This document shows, piece after piece, positions 50,655 to 62,036 of a stretch of 64,000 nt of DNA. The translations under genes were made by a program, and so were the position numbers. The stretch spans positions 12,343,096 to 12,407,095 of the forward strand of contig CM065298.1 of assembly GCA_032871835.1 (NCBI GenBank). Reading direction: 5' to 3'. Source of the DNA: Dipteronia dyeriana (taxonomy: Eukaryota > Streptophyta > Magnoliopsida > Sapindales > Sapindaceae). Under the pieces are notes generated by a model that worked only from the letters and a program-made list of their open reading frames with translations, was not told the DNA's origin and did not search any database. Numbering within the stretch: position 1 is the stretch's first letter; each line of letters starts with the position of its first letter.

Positions 50655-53600
50655 ATTTATTTATTAATTCCATCGATGTGTTTCACTCCAATGGGAGCTG
50701 AATTAATGCCCTATAAATTCCGAATGGAATTTTTAATAAGACGGTTCAAGCACGAATTCAAGTGACAATTTTTGTTGTGGATTCCACCGACAGTTTCTAG
50801 CATGATTTTTGGTGACGGTTTCTGGTGAAGGTTTCTGGTACGGTTTCTGATTACAGTCTCCGATGCGGTTTTCGATAACAGTTTCCTATACGGATGTCAA
50901 AGATGGTTTCCGGTGGCATTTTCAGCCACCGTGGATTTTTTCAGTAAGGACTTTTAGCACTGTTTTCTGACAGTCTGTGGAATTTTTCTGCGAAAAAATT
51001 TGGCCACTGAAATTTAGCTTCAGTCGGAGTTATGTATATTGAAAGGCCTTCGTTTAAAATTCTCCGTCTAATTAATTATGCAATCGGGAAAAATAAGTTT
51101 GATTGGAATATACGTTGAAAATGTATAAGGTTATTAAAAGACAAATTTTTCTAAATGAGTTAGAAAAGTTTTAGAATAAATCTGCATTATCTCATATGTC
51201 TTAATGGAGAAGATTTCATGAATCTTATTAATGACATATTGCCGCAGTCAATGACTCGTGCTTTTATGTGGAGAGATGCAGTAGATAGTCTTTTAATGAA
51301 ATCTCCCGAAGAGTTAATAGATCTATAAGGTTGGAAAAGCTAGAGTAAGGTACCACGATGTATTTTGGTCATATAGCGTGTGAACTAGAAATCGTAGAGA
51401 AGCGTTACATTCTTGGGCTTGTGAGGCGATCTACTACATCCGCAATGAATATTCATAGTGCTAGGCACATGAGTTATTGCACACGCGAAAGATGATCAAA
51501 TATTTTGAGAAAATGACAATTAGATGAGTTGTGAAGACTTAGAGAGTCTTTCTCAATGATGATCGATATAAATATGAAACGTATAGAATGAATAGCATGC
51601 AAAGTCACTTATTTTGAGAAAATACTATGGTTTTAATAAACCGTTCTATAGTAAATAATTTTGGTTTATTTACTTTGTAGTAAAGACGGTTTGACCCATA
51701 AAATATTTTGTTGGAACTTGTGCATTGTATTCTTCTGTTATTTATATGATCACTTGTTTTGGGAATTCTAAATTGTTGAGTACAATATTAGAATTAGAAT
51801 TTTGCGCAAAGTACTAAATTAATGATGATTAAATTTTTGGAAACTGATGGTAATTAGACACTTTGACGACTTTTTCGATTCTGTTCCTTAAATTGTTTCA
51901 TCATTTGTTCGGTCAGCGTTTGCAGCAAAATTAAATGTGTGTATTTTTGAAAATTAATATGCTTGCCTAGTAGATTGTATGTCTCTACATAGATTAGCAT
52001 AAAATATAGATTATATATCTATAATATTGTGGCCAATTTGATTGCGATAAACTAAGTCTTGTAATCTAGGGAATAGATACGAAAAGATTTAGTGTATTTT
52101 AAGAGTATGAAACTCTTGAGACTATAACATGAATCATGATTGAACTTCAGCATAGTACTTATTGCTCGACATACAAGATGTGAAGGCTTATCGAGCCATA
52201 AGTTAAATTACTCGCATCATGTTGCAGAGTAAGTTAAATAGTAATTTCACATGTATGTTTTACAAGTACAATATGATTTAAGTAAAGTGATTTACCTTTC
52301 AGAGTTTTGTCTTGAAGGGAGATTTTTAGTAGGATTTTTAGTAGGATTTTAAGTACTAAAATTTAGTATGTACGGTATCAAGTTTTAGAGTACTTAAAAG
52401 AAGCGCCAAAATTAGTGGCAGCCTCCAATAAGAATATAAAACTTGATACACCAACTAAATGATCTGATCTCTTTTGATAGTTGGAATATATAAAATTAAT
52501 ATGACACGTTTCGATCGCGTCATTTTGGTTGTAGAAGATGAGCGCCTAAAGGCGGCTTAGGATTCTAGCCAATTTTATATGAAAGCTTCCAACTTGCATA
52601 AAACTTTTAGTTTTGAGCATATTAGTGGAAATAGTTATTTCCAAAAGGAAAAGAGAATCTAGTCATAACCACTTAATCTTAGATCGGAATATGCAAGAAG
52701 TTGAGGGATAACGAATTGAGGAAGAGCTAAACTCAAATAACTTGTTGCGATTGTAGTAAGATGGGTCATTTTCACTCATAAATGAGTCGAAAAGAGTAAA
52801 ACCCAAACTTAAGAATTTGTCAAGTTATGCTTAAGTTTTTGGTTAGGTATTTTCTTTTGAATCTCGTCCATTCTAGACGGTGGATTAGTAAAAACATACC
52901 ATCCAATAGGAAAATATAAAGCATTCGTTGAGTAAAGTTAGGTTATAAGAGACAAGATGTATATGTGTTAGAACAATTTTGGAGTTAAGTACCTACAAAC
53001 TGGGTTTGCATGGTAGCCTAAATTTAGACTCCATGATGTTCTAATATACACTTGAGATTTAACTGGGTTTAATGTCTGTGGTTTTCCTCATTGATTCGGG
53101 TTATCATTAATGATCATGATGGTTATATGAATATTATTTTTTAGCAAATTATATTCATACAGGTACTTGATAGTTTAATGGTTTTATGGAATTATACGTC
53201 AGTAGAGACAGGTTATAATTTTGTTTGTTTTTCAATCATTACAATGGTAATGGTGCTGATATTTTGACATGCTAGATTAAGTCATGTTGGACTAGGTAAA
53301 ATGAGTATATTAGTCAGAGAGGACTAATTGAACTTATTCATCTTAAAGGTCATGCAAATTATCTAACAAGAAAAACAACTAGAAAACCATTTAATAAGGA
53401 ACTAGATCAGGAATTCCATTGCAACTATTTCATAATTACATTTGTGATTGAACGAGTGTAAAGACTAGGTTGAAATTTCATATCTAGTTACATTCATTAA
53501 TATCTTTAGATATCTCGATCATATCTATTTGAACTCTCATAAATCGAAAGCATTGGATTGCATTCAGATTGCTTGGTTGAGGATCATATTATATGATAAA

Positions 53601-56600
53601 CTTTTTTGAGTTTTAAAGAATAAACCGAGTACGCAAATATCTTTCTGAACAGTTCAAGGAATTGTTTAGTAAGAAAGATATAAAAAGATATTTATTTATT
53701 CCTAGGATTTCGCAACAAATTGTGTAGCGGAAAGAAGGAATTAAATACTGTTGGAAATGGTCAAGTCTGTGATGGTGCATGTGAATTATTTAGTATCTTA
53801 CTAGAAGATATGATAATTGCTACCTACTTACTTAATCATGTTCCATTTTAATCAAACACTTCTACACCATATGAATTCTGGACAGGTAGGTAGCCTGGTC
53901 TGACTAATCTAACGCCCTATGGGTATGCAGATTATGTTTATAATTTATCTTATAGAAATGAGAAATTGGATGCAATAAGAGAGGTTGTATCTTTGTTTGA
54001 TACTCTGTGCATTCCAAATGATTAAATAAACGATGGTGTATAATTAGATAGAAGTGTGACTGATTTGAATCACAAGATGTCATTATTAGATAATGAATTT
54101 CTTAGTAGAAATGGATTTAATATAGATATCTAATTTTTAGAATTAGATGATCTGTGTTAATATGTGAGTGGGGGTAAATTAAAATTTAATTTGATCCTCC
54201 ATCCCTAGTGGGAGTGGAATTCTAAATGATCTTTCATCCCTAGTGGGAGTGAAAGTGGAAATCTACACCATAGTAGGAGTAGAATCCTCATGGAGATTTC
54301 ATCCTTAGTGGGAGTGAAACAACTGTTGATCAGCCACTGTAATAATTTACCAACTCGTAGACATAATCACCAAATTATCGCATTTCATCTTTCAGAGATT
54401 GAAAGGGAATTTTTGATGATTACTTCACTTAACAGTGATGAGCCAAAGATTTTAGAATTGAGCTATCACTTATCTCTACTAAGTGAATATATGAATGAAA
54501 GCAATGGAAGAGGATATGGAGTATAGAAAAGTGATCATGTCCGGGACTTGATTCACTTACCGCCTGGTCATTAGACCGTTATGAACGTATGGATTCCATA
54601 TATATCATATGTAAGACGGAAAGTACTAATGGGAGGTATAAGACGCGATTACTCGCAAATGAAGAAACTTATTCTTTGGAAGTAAAGTTTTCTTCTATAC
54701 GCCTTATTTTAGCACTAGTCACATATTTGAACCTGAAATTACATCAGATGGATGTAATGATTGTACTTCTCAATAGAGAACTAGAGGAAGAGATTTACAT
54801 AGAGTTGCCTGTAAATTTTTCGTTTCAAAAGATCAAGAACGCATAAGTGTGTTTGCTTGATTAATGTATGGTTTGAAACAATCATCTAGAAAGTTGTATC
54901 TTTTATTTCATCAAGCTGTAATGTCTTACAGATTATTGACGACTAAAGATAGCCATGGTAAGTACACTACACAGGTTAAGGATAATTTTTATATTATCTA
55001 TATATGTGGACTATATGTCTTGGCTAGAAATAATGAAGAGTTTGTAAAACCATAATGAAATGGTAATTCTCAAATTTCTTTGAGATTTTATATAAGCAAT
55101 GTGGCTTATATATATTAGAAGTAATAGTTGGTTCGAAATGAGCAATTATAGGCTCATAGATACTCCTATTGTGAAATTACAAACTCTTATCCTCAATGTG
55201 TACATTGAAACTCCATAAGATCAAGTTATTAATTACAAGTTCCTCATGTTAGTACCATACAGAGTCTCATGGACATTGTTATATGTACAAAGTCTATCAT
55301 TAGTTACGTCGTAAGATTGGTGAGTAGACACCAATATAATCCTTGATTATAGCATTGAGATATTGTCAAGATGATTATGACATACCTTGAAAGTATGACT
55401 AACTAATATGTGTACATTGTGATATGTACAAGGCCTAATAAAAATTATGCTACAAGATTGGTAAATGTATATCAATATAATCCTAGATTGAGAGGATTAT
55501 GATATAACTTTAATAGTAAGGGTATTTACCGTTAAGGCTAGCATATTTACACACATAATGTAATAGAAATATGTCGTCAGGTTGAGACCAGCATTCTTAC
55601 ACGTGCGGTCGCCACGATTGCTGAGATGAGACACATATATATTAGAGAATATGTAGGATATATTCTCGCAGAGCTATTATATATGAATATGTGGCATTGA
55701 ATTTGTCAAGATGAGGTTCACAATAAATATACTAATATATTTTAGAACCGATCATGATAGACCCCACTATCAATGATACCTGATTCAAGCCAGATATGAG
55801 ATCTTAATGTGGCATCAGAGAGAGGCGAGCTTTTAAGAACTCAGGTTAGTCACAAGAGTTGTGGCTAGACTAAGATATGTACAATGAATAATATAAAGAC
55901 ATATGCATCCTTATTTAGAATGAAATTCACTGTAACACGTGTTTCATACCACGTGTGCTATTTGTGACCGATGTGGAAAATGAGAAAATGAATCCCTGCT
56001 TCCTCATTGTGTAAGTTCCACTGAAGTTTTACGTTAACTTCAAACATTGTCCTTATGATCATTCACTTTATCTTGAAGTGACAGGATAATGTTAGCACCT
56101 TTAGCGTGTTATTTCTATGGCTATGATAATTCAGCCTATGAGGCACGTGTAGAGTAGCAGTTGTTCCGGAGACTGAGAGATAGAGATGAAATGTGAAGAT
56201 TTAATGAATTTGTATCTGACTTATGTATTTACCGGTCGACCAATTGTATTTGTTACAATTGTGAATACATGAAAAGTGATAAATTCAAGCATAGCTTTTG
56301 AGGGATCAAGTATGCTTTAGACTGATAAAGATTATAAATTAAATATAGGATACAATAATGAACAAAATTATCTCTTGTAAATAGAGAATTTACATTTGAG
56401 ATTGTTAGCTCCCTTATATATATATTGATTGTTCATAGGTCACACGATGCATTTTCCCATATGAACACTTTTGATAATGATGATAATACTTGTGTTTAAA
56501 TGTTTTAAAGGCTCCTCTATATATATCACATCTTAAGCCATTTGGGGAGTGGCAGATGTCGATTAATAAGGTTGCACGTATGATGGGCTTGTGGTAACTT

Positions 56601-56632
56601 AACTGTGTTGGCCCCACTTGTCGAGTTGGAGA
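50655..56632 (+). mobile_element. Right inverted arm: decayed copia derivative
   Basis: A reverse-complement copy of the left arm. It starts at TTAATTCCATCGATG, near the minisatellite at 50745-50960. It contains a broken gag region near 52750, integrase remnants near 53480-53930 and RT remnants at 54589-55055. It ends at the purine-rich GTTGGAGA just before LTR 3. It lacks the 1269-bp solo LTR of the left arm. All frames are broken. Confidence 0.7.
54589..55055 (+). pseudogene. Copia reverse transcriptase fragment, right arm
   Basis: Two adjacent open pieces match copia RT (SSIRLILALVTYLNLKLHQMD, EEIYIELPVNFSF, then MYGLKQSSRKLYLLFHQAVM). The region that should carry YVDD reads ICGLYVLA, so the active site is gone. 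It has the same ~11-residue deletion as the left arm. Confidence 0.75.
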
Positions 56633-57216
56633 TGTTGGTATATTTGGGTATGGGTTGGAGACCCATTATACACCCAAGTGGACCAAACCCAAGCCCAAGC
56701 AACCTAGCCCAATACATGCAAAGCCCATGTACCAACTTGTATAACTGCATGAGCAGTTTTATTCTATTCTATTATATATATATATCAGTTTTAGAAACTG
56801 ATTGAAATACATAAAAAAGCAATACAAATATATATACATTACGTGTATTGGATATTTGTGTATGGTAAAAAGGCAAGACAACAGGGTTGTCTGATGTTGT
56901 TATGTATGTGAATGGGAAATACAAAGCATGTGTGTGTGTACGGTGCAAAAGAACACAGAGTGCATGTGTTCACCATAGAACAATATATAGAGTAATAAAC
57001 ACAAGTCAGAGTTGTGGAGAAAATCTGTAGAATTTTCTCCCATCCAAGATCAAAGTGTGGGTTCTTGCATTGTGATCAGAGAGGACTTTCCGATTTTGTG
57101 ATCGTCCTCTGACCGGTGATATAGTTCCAGGTGTTCGATCCCGCTTCCGCTGAAATTCAGATTTTCGATGGTGAACGGTAATGAATTCGTTTTGTTTATA
57201 TCGAATATTATTTACA
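56633..57216 (+). repeat. LTR 3, complete (584 bp)
   Basis: Starts TGTTGGTATATTTGGGTA after a purine tract and ends ATTATTTACA, directly followed by TTGGTATCAGAG, a primer-binding site. It therefore acts as 3' LTR of the right arm and as 5' LTR of what follows. Its middle (56740-56940) differs from LTRs 1, 2 and 4. Confidence 0.75.
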
Positions 57217-57470
57217 TTGGTATCAGAGAATGATTGGGACTGTATTATGGTAGAAATGCCATGTTTAGGAATTGTTATTCACTTTTTGAATACTTCACAA
57301 TTCAATAATGGCATAACACCATACACTTGTTATATTTCGTTTTAGATGGCATGATTGTATACATATATATGTGATTATATGTTCTGGAGATTATTGCCAT
57401 GTTATAACTTCAAAATTGAGATAATTTTGAAGAATTAAAAACGAAACCCGTGATTGTTATGGGGTTCGAA
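57217..57470 (+). other. Primer-binding site and short leader between LTR 3 and LTR 4
   Basis: TTGGTATCAGAGAATGATTG is followed by leader sequence that matches the inverted copy at 49938-50118, then by about 60 bp of unrelated DNA. The whole internal region of an element is missing here. Confidence 0.65.
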
Positions 57471-57896
57471 TGTATAACAGTGTGCAGTGCAAATGCAAGG
57501 CATGTGTGTGTACATGTGAAATGCAAGGCATGTATGGGAAAGCATGAGTGAATATTTGTGTATTCTGGTAACATATATGCAAAGGCAACAAATATGAGTG
57601 TTGTGTAATATGTGAATTTTCGGTGCAAAAGAACACAGAGTGCATGTGTTCATCATAGAACAATATACAGAGTAATAACCACAAGTCAGAGATGTGGAGA
57701 AAATCTGTAGAATTTTCTCCCATCCAAGATCAAAGTGTGGGTTATTGCATTGTGATCAGAGGGACTTTCTGATCATGTGATCGTCCTCCGACCGGTGATA
57801 TAGTTCCAGGTGTTCGATCCCGCTTCCGCTGGAATTCGATTTTCGATGGTGAACGGTAATCCGAATTCGTTTTGTTTATATCGAATATTATTTACA
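57471..57896 (+). repeat. LTR 4, outer right, 5' end missing
   Basis: Starts inside the LTR at TGTATAACAGTGTGCAGTGC and runs to the intact end TTTACA, followed by the right target duplication GTTTG. Its sequence is close to LTRs 1 and 2. Confidence 0.8.
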
Positions 57897-58535
57897 GTTT
57901 GCCTGTTTGTGACTGATGCACATTGAGTTTTTCTAGTTTTTTCGATATTCAAAATCTTGAATTATTGTAATAATTTAAGGTCGTAGAAGTTTCTCCTTCA
58001 TACCACTTTCCTTAAATAAATAAATAAAAAATGCAACAAACCCACCTTCAAGGTATTTATACAAAACTCATTATTGGTCACAAATTAAGAGTTGACTTTC
58101 GATCGGGGACTCATATGATCATATGTGTATGGTCTAAAACTAAAAGTCTTCCGTGCTTTCTTTCATTTTATTTCATTTCCTCCCTTTAATTAACTAGTTG
58201 ATGTATTGAAACATTAATTAATTTGTAGAAAATTATAAAATTCATAAATGCCATTAAAACTTTGAAAATTAAGTAGAAACAAAACACAAAGAAGTTGCTC
58301 TAGCTAGCTCCAAAAGTACTAGACATAAATAATAAAACAAGTAGTAATCAGAAAATCTATCTATTCTCCCAAAAATTGCTCATCGATCAAGCATTATTCT
58401 ACCAGCTCCTGATTAGCAATTTTAAAATCTGCAAAGTTATAGCAACCAAACAAACATCATTCAAAACTCATATAATTAATAATGATTGATCAATGAATAA
58501 ATGGATTGAAAAATAAATACTATTTGTTAATTTAA
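57897..58535. other. Downstream flank of the J-like gene
   Basis: Begins with the GTTTG target duplication. It contains the first copy (58065-58340) of a direct repeat whose second copy lies at 59915-60178. It probably includes the 3' UTR of the gene at 58536. Confidence 0.5.
58065..58340. repeat. Direct repeat, copy 1 (downstream of the J-like gene)
   Basis: Shares long blocks with 59915-60178, among them AATTAAGAGTTGACTTTCGA, CTAAAACTAAAAGTCTTCC and TAATTAACTAGTTGATG. The two also share a run through CTCCAAAAGTACTAGACATA and AATAAAACAAGTAGTAAT. Confidence 0.9.
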
Positions 58536-59075
58536 TTACCGTTCCACTAAGTGCTGATATGTATACGATGAAAGAGAAGCATAGTCAACGAACTCCTCAT
58601 TCAAGTTGACGAGCTCCTTGTCATAAGCCTCCCGTTTTACAGGATCAGAAAGTACGTCCCAAGCAGCATTCAATAGAATCAATGCTCCTGGTTCAGCAAC
58701 AGAAGGATTTGCACGACCTGTGGGGCATCTATTGGCAGAATCAAGTAGTCCAAACTTAGTCCTGTATTGTTTTACGATCTCCTCAATTTCTACGCCGATA
58801 TGTCTGATTTCGAGCACAGCGTACCAGTTGTTGGCTTTCAAGGCTGTCTTGTGAATCATGTAGGCATTCATATAGATGCGGTGAATGTGGTTGCGCTCAG
58901 GGTATTTAATACCTGCGATGTTGATGGTGATGATTGCATAGTCAATGTTCTGATGTCTGAAAAATTCTTCTGCGATGTCTATGCAGGTCTCCGCATCGGT
59001 GTTTATGAGGCTGAGGCGCAAACGTCGAATAGCTTCATTGTCTACCTCGCTAAGCAAATAGCTCAGAGGAATCAT
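58536..59075 (-). CDS. J-domain-like protein without HPD motif
   Basis: A single open frame of 179 codons. The N-terminal part (IDIAEEFFRHQNIDYAIITI) resembles the helical region in front of the J domain in plant DnaJ-domain proteins of the DUF3444 type. From WYAVLEIRHIGVEIEEIVKQ onward it follows a J domain (helix II VKQYR, then LNAAWDVLSDPVKREAYDKE), but the HPD tripeptide that activates Hsp70 is replaced by an unrelated loop (LLDSANRCPTGRANPSVAEP). Hsp70 stimulation is therefore unlikely. The length is near that of short J-like paralogues. A GTAATT right at the stop (AACG|GTAATT) could be a donor leading to a few more residues. It may be a recent, diverging duplicate or a pseudogene in early decay; the frame itself is unbroken. 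Confidence 0.65.
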   Translation of the reverse strand: MIPLSYLLSEVDNEAIRRLRLSLINTDAETCIDIAEEFFRHQNIDYAIITINIAGIKYPERNHIHRIYMNAYMIHKTALKANNWYAVLEIRHIGVEIEEIVKQYRTKFGLLDSANRCPTGRANPSVAEPGALILLNAAWDVLSDPVKREAYDKELVNLNEEFVDYASLSSYTYQHLVER

Positions 59076-60843
59076 TATATATATAATTCTTCCCTAATTA
59101 ACTTTCTCGAGAAACAATCATAAATGAATGATACAGGTACAGACTTATAGATATGTCAGTGGATCAAAGGTATGAAAAACACATATGATTGGTTTATCGT
59201 ATAACAGAACATTGATATCATTGGATACGATCACGATGTATTGCAGATTTCATTTTGAAAATTTGTTTCCTATATATCAGGAGCCAGAGAGACTTTAAAC
59301 TTATCTAATTGTGTTGGACTTTAAACTTATGGATTCTTTATCTGCATTGTGGCTGTTAGTGATTTAGAATTAACACCGGTAGTAAATTGGTGATTTAAAA
59401 GGCCTTCATGTATTGCTTTTCAATTATTATTTTAATTAGTCTCCTGTTGTTTTCATATTTTTTCTTGTGATGCACTCGCTTGCTTGCGCGTATAATTATT
59501 ATTTCCTAATATAATTTTTTCATGCTGAAGATTAGTTTTTGAATGCTTCTCTTAAGTTGAATGATGGGGGTTTATAGAAAGAGAGATCCATGGACATATA
59601 GATGTTGATCCTGTTTGTTGATTTGGTTAATATTTAAGTTATATTTTAAAGTTTTAGCCAATAAATTAATTTGGTTCCGGGGATGATGTTCAAATTTTCG
59701 TTCTTTACACGCTGAGTTTAGATGTTTTTTGTTCCATTGCTACATGATCTTCTAAACTAATTATGGATACTCAGTTTATCTGTTTTCTTTAAGGATCTTT
59801 CACCATTTTGATTATTTATTGTGGGGAATTTTCCTTTTAATCTTTATCTTCTTGATAGTTGGCCAAGTTGAAATTATAGAATGTGGTGATATTGAATATA
59901 ACCGCAATAATTGGCCACCAATTAAGAGTTGACTTTCGACCGGGGACGTATATGATCATATGTATTGTCTAAAACTAAAAGTCTTCCTTGCTTCATTTCC
60001 TCTCTGTAATTAACTAGTTGATGAATTGAAACATTAATTAATTTGTAGAAAATTATAAATTCCATCAAAACCTTGATAATTAAGTAGAATAACAACAACA
60101 ATAACCATGAAACGAAACACAGAATTAATTTGCTGTAGCTCCAAAAGTACTAGACATAAATAATAAAACAAGTAGTAATTAGCAATTTTAAAGAGATCTC
60201 AATTTCTCATTCAAAGACATTTTAAATATATAAATATTATAATCCCCCTGTGAGAAAGAGGATTGTAAACTAAAAATTGAGATCTTCTATAATGTTATCA
60301 TGTATATTACGAAATAATGAAGATTTTGAACCACAAAAATTGGATGACTAAGACATAAAATATTATCCAAAAAGCTATATCTATTTAAAAATTGGAAACA
60401 TTTTCGACTTGTAGTGTAGATACATGCTATTAAGATACCAAATGTTTTGATAAAAATGATTATTTGTACGAAAAATAAGATAGTGGAGTATACATTATCT
60501 CATAAGCAAATGATTCACTACAGAAAGTCAGAAACCCAATATTGATTATATACATATATATTGTTCATAATTAATATTAATATGGTGAGAATAATCCCTA
60601 AACATATCATTCAAATTCTCGTAACCATGATCTTTATATGATTTAAAACAATCCGAACGAATGTGCTAATTGTCTCGATGAATATATCATAAAAAGGTAT
60701 ATATATTATATAAATGATGTTATATGCATGTGTGTACCGAGCATAATGAAAATAGAATCCAAATTTAGTTAAGAATTATAAGAGGAAAATATATTTATTG
60801 TTTAGATGAGAATTTTCAGAGATAATAAAACAGTATTTTTAAT
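59076..60843. other. Intergenic DNA with remains of a tandem gene duplicate
   Basis: Mostly AT-rich without ORFs. The second direct-repeat copy lies at 59915-60178 and is followed by AGCAATTTTAAA, which also occurs downstream of the J-like gene at 58415-58426. No coding part of a second gene was found. Confidence 0.5.
59915..60178. repeat. Direct repeat, copy 2
   Basis: About 265 bp, clearly alignable to 58065-58340 with small indels, in the same orientation and 1.85 kb away. The blocks are those named for copy 1. Confidence 0.9.
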
Positions 60844-62036
60844 AGTGGAAATGGTGAGACATGTCACATTTTTTTATGTGTGTTGCAGTGATGTCACCGT
60901 TTTAATAACTTAAGTTTAAAAGGTACTTATTATGATGAACTACCCAAATTGCCCTTAAATAATCTATTTTTTAATCCTATTATGTTTCCATCTACACTTT
61001 GAAAACGATAACTCCTCTCTCTCTCCAAAAAACTTGTCTCTCTCCAGATTCTGCAGAAGAAGATAACCTATATTTGTGATATTCGTTTATATATTTTTTT
61101 ATATTTCTTTGTGGTTTAACAATGTCCCCATTCGTTATGATTTTTTGTCCAGTCTTTGTATGAACATGTATGAACTTTTTATTTTTCAAAGGATCGAGCA
61201 TTTTATTTTTGAAAATAATGTTTAGTTAAATCAAGCAGATTTGTAACCAAACCGAGCCTTTTTTTTTTTTTAATATGATCGAGCATATTTCTTAAAGAAT
61301 TGAAAGAATCGAGAATATTTTTCAAAGAATCAAGAAATTTTCAAAGGATCGAGAATTTTTTTCAAAGGATTGAATCGAGAATATTTTTCAAAGGATCGAG
61401 AATATTTTTCAAAGGATCGAGAATATTTTTCAAAGGATTGAATCGAGAATATTTTTCAAAGGATCGAGAATATTTTTCAAAGGATCGAGATTTTTTTCAA
61501 ATGATCGAGAATATTTTTCAAAGGATCGAGAATTTTTTTTAAAGGATCGAGAATTTTTGTCAAAGGATTGAGATTTTTTTCAAATGATCGAGAACTTTTT
61601 TCAAAGGATCGAGAATATTTTTTAAAAGATCGAGATTCTTTTCAAAGGATCAAGATTTTTTTTAGAAAATTAGGTTTAGTTAAATTGAGTATATTTGTAG
61701 CTAATTCGAGTATATATCAGAAAGAATCGATGATTTTTTTTTTCAAAGAATCAAGTATATTTTTCAAAGGATCGAGATTATTTGTTTTGAAGTACTGACC
61801 AGAAAAAAAGATCTCGAACCCCGAATGTGTATGCGTAGCGCATGAGTTCCAACAAAATTTTCTCTCTCCATTTCATAACTCTCACTTTAAAAAAATGAAT
61901 GAAAGATTCTGATAGAACAACTATCGAGAGTATTTTTATTTATTCACTATAATTAGTGTATTTTAAACATAAATTATTAAAATAGTAACATTATTGAAAC
62001 GATACCTCCAAAAAGTACTATTTATTTTTTCAACCC
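60844..62036 (+). repeat. Dispersed repeat, copy B
   Basis: Shares its 5' part (GTGGAAATGGTGAG, GATGTCACCGTTTTAATAAC, TTATGATGAACTAC) with copy A at 16064. It also shares the 3' part (TGCGTAGCGCATGAGTT, CATAACTCTCACT, GTGTATTTTAAACATAAATTA). The middle is a ~21-bp minisatellite, listed next. The element class is unknown. Confidence 0.7.
61285..61670. repeat. 21-bp GGATCGAGAATATTTTTCAAA minisatellite
   Basis: About 17 units of 20-24 bp, mostly (A)AGGATCGAGAATATTTTTC with variants such as ATGATCGAG and AGGATTGAATCGAG. It gives a chance plus-strand ORF of repeated FFKGSRI, which I do not call as a gene. Two further units lie at about 61740-61790. Confidence 0.9.

Larger units (their letters stand above)
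31293..57896 (+). mobile_element. Composite nested Ty1-copia block, 26.6 kb, with 5-bp TSD
   Basis: The block begins TGTTGG and ends TTTACA. It has plus-oriented LTR sequence at both ends (31293-31771 and 57471-57896) and is flanked by GTTTG at 31288-31292 and 57897-57901. The host locus therefore received this as one insertion unit, or as one insertion later enlarged by nested and rearranged copies. Inside lie inverted arms (32327-39585 against 50655-56632), a dead copia element in minus orientation (39721 to about 47340), two solo-LTR-like inserts and an unrecognised ORF. No intact gag-pol is present, so the block cannot move by itself. Confidence 0.75.

Noticed and set aside
61300..61798. 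Plus-strand ORFs with repeated FFKGSRI-like units
   Set aside because: They only translate the 21-bp minisatellite; there is no start context or domain.
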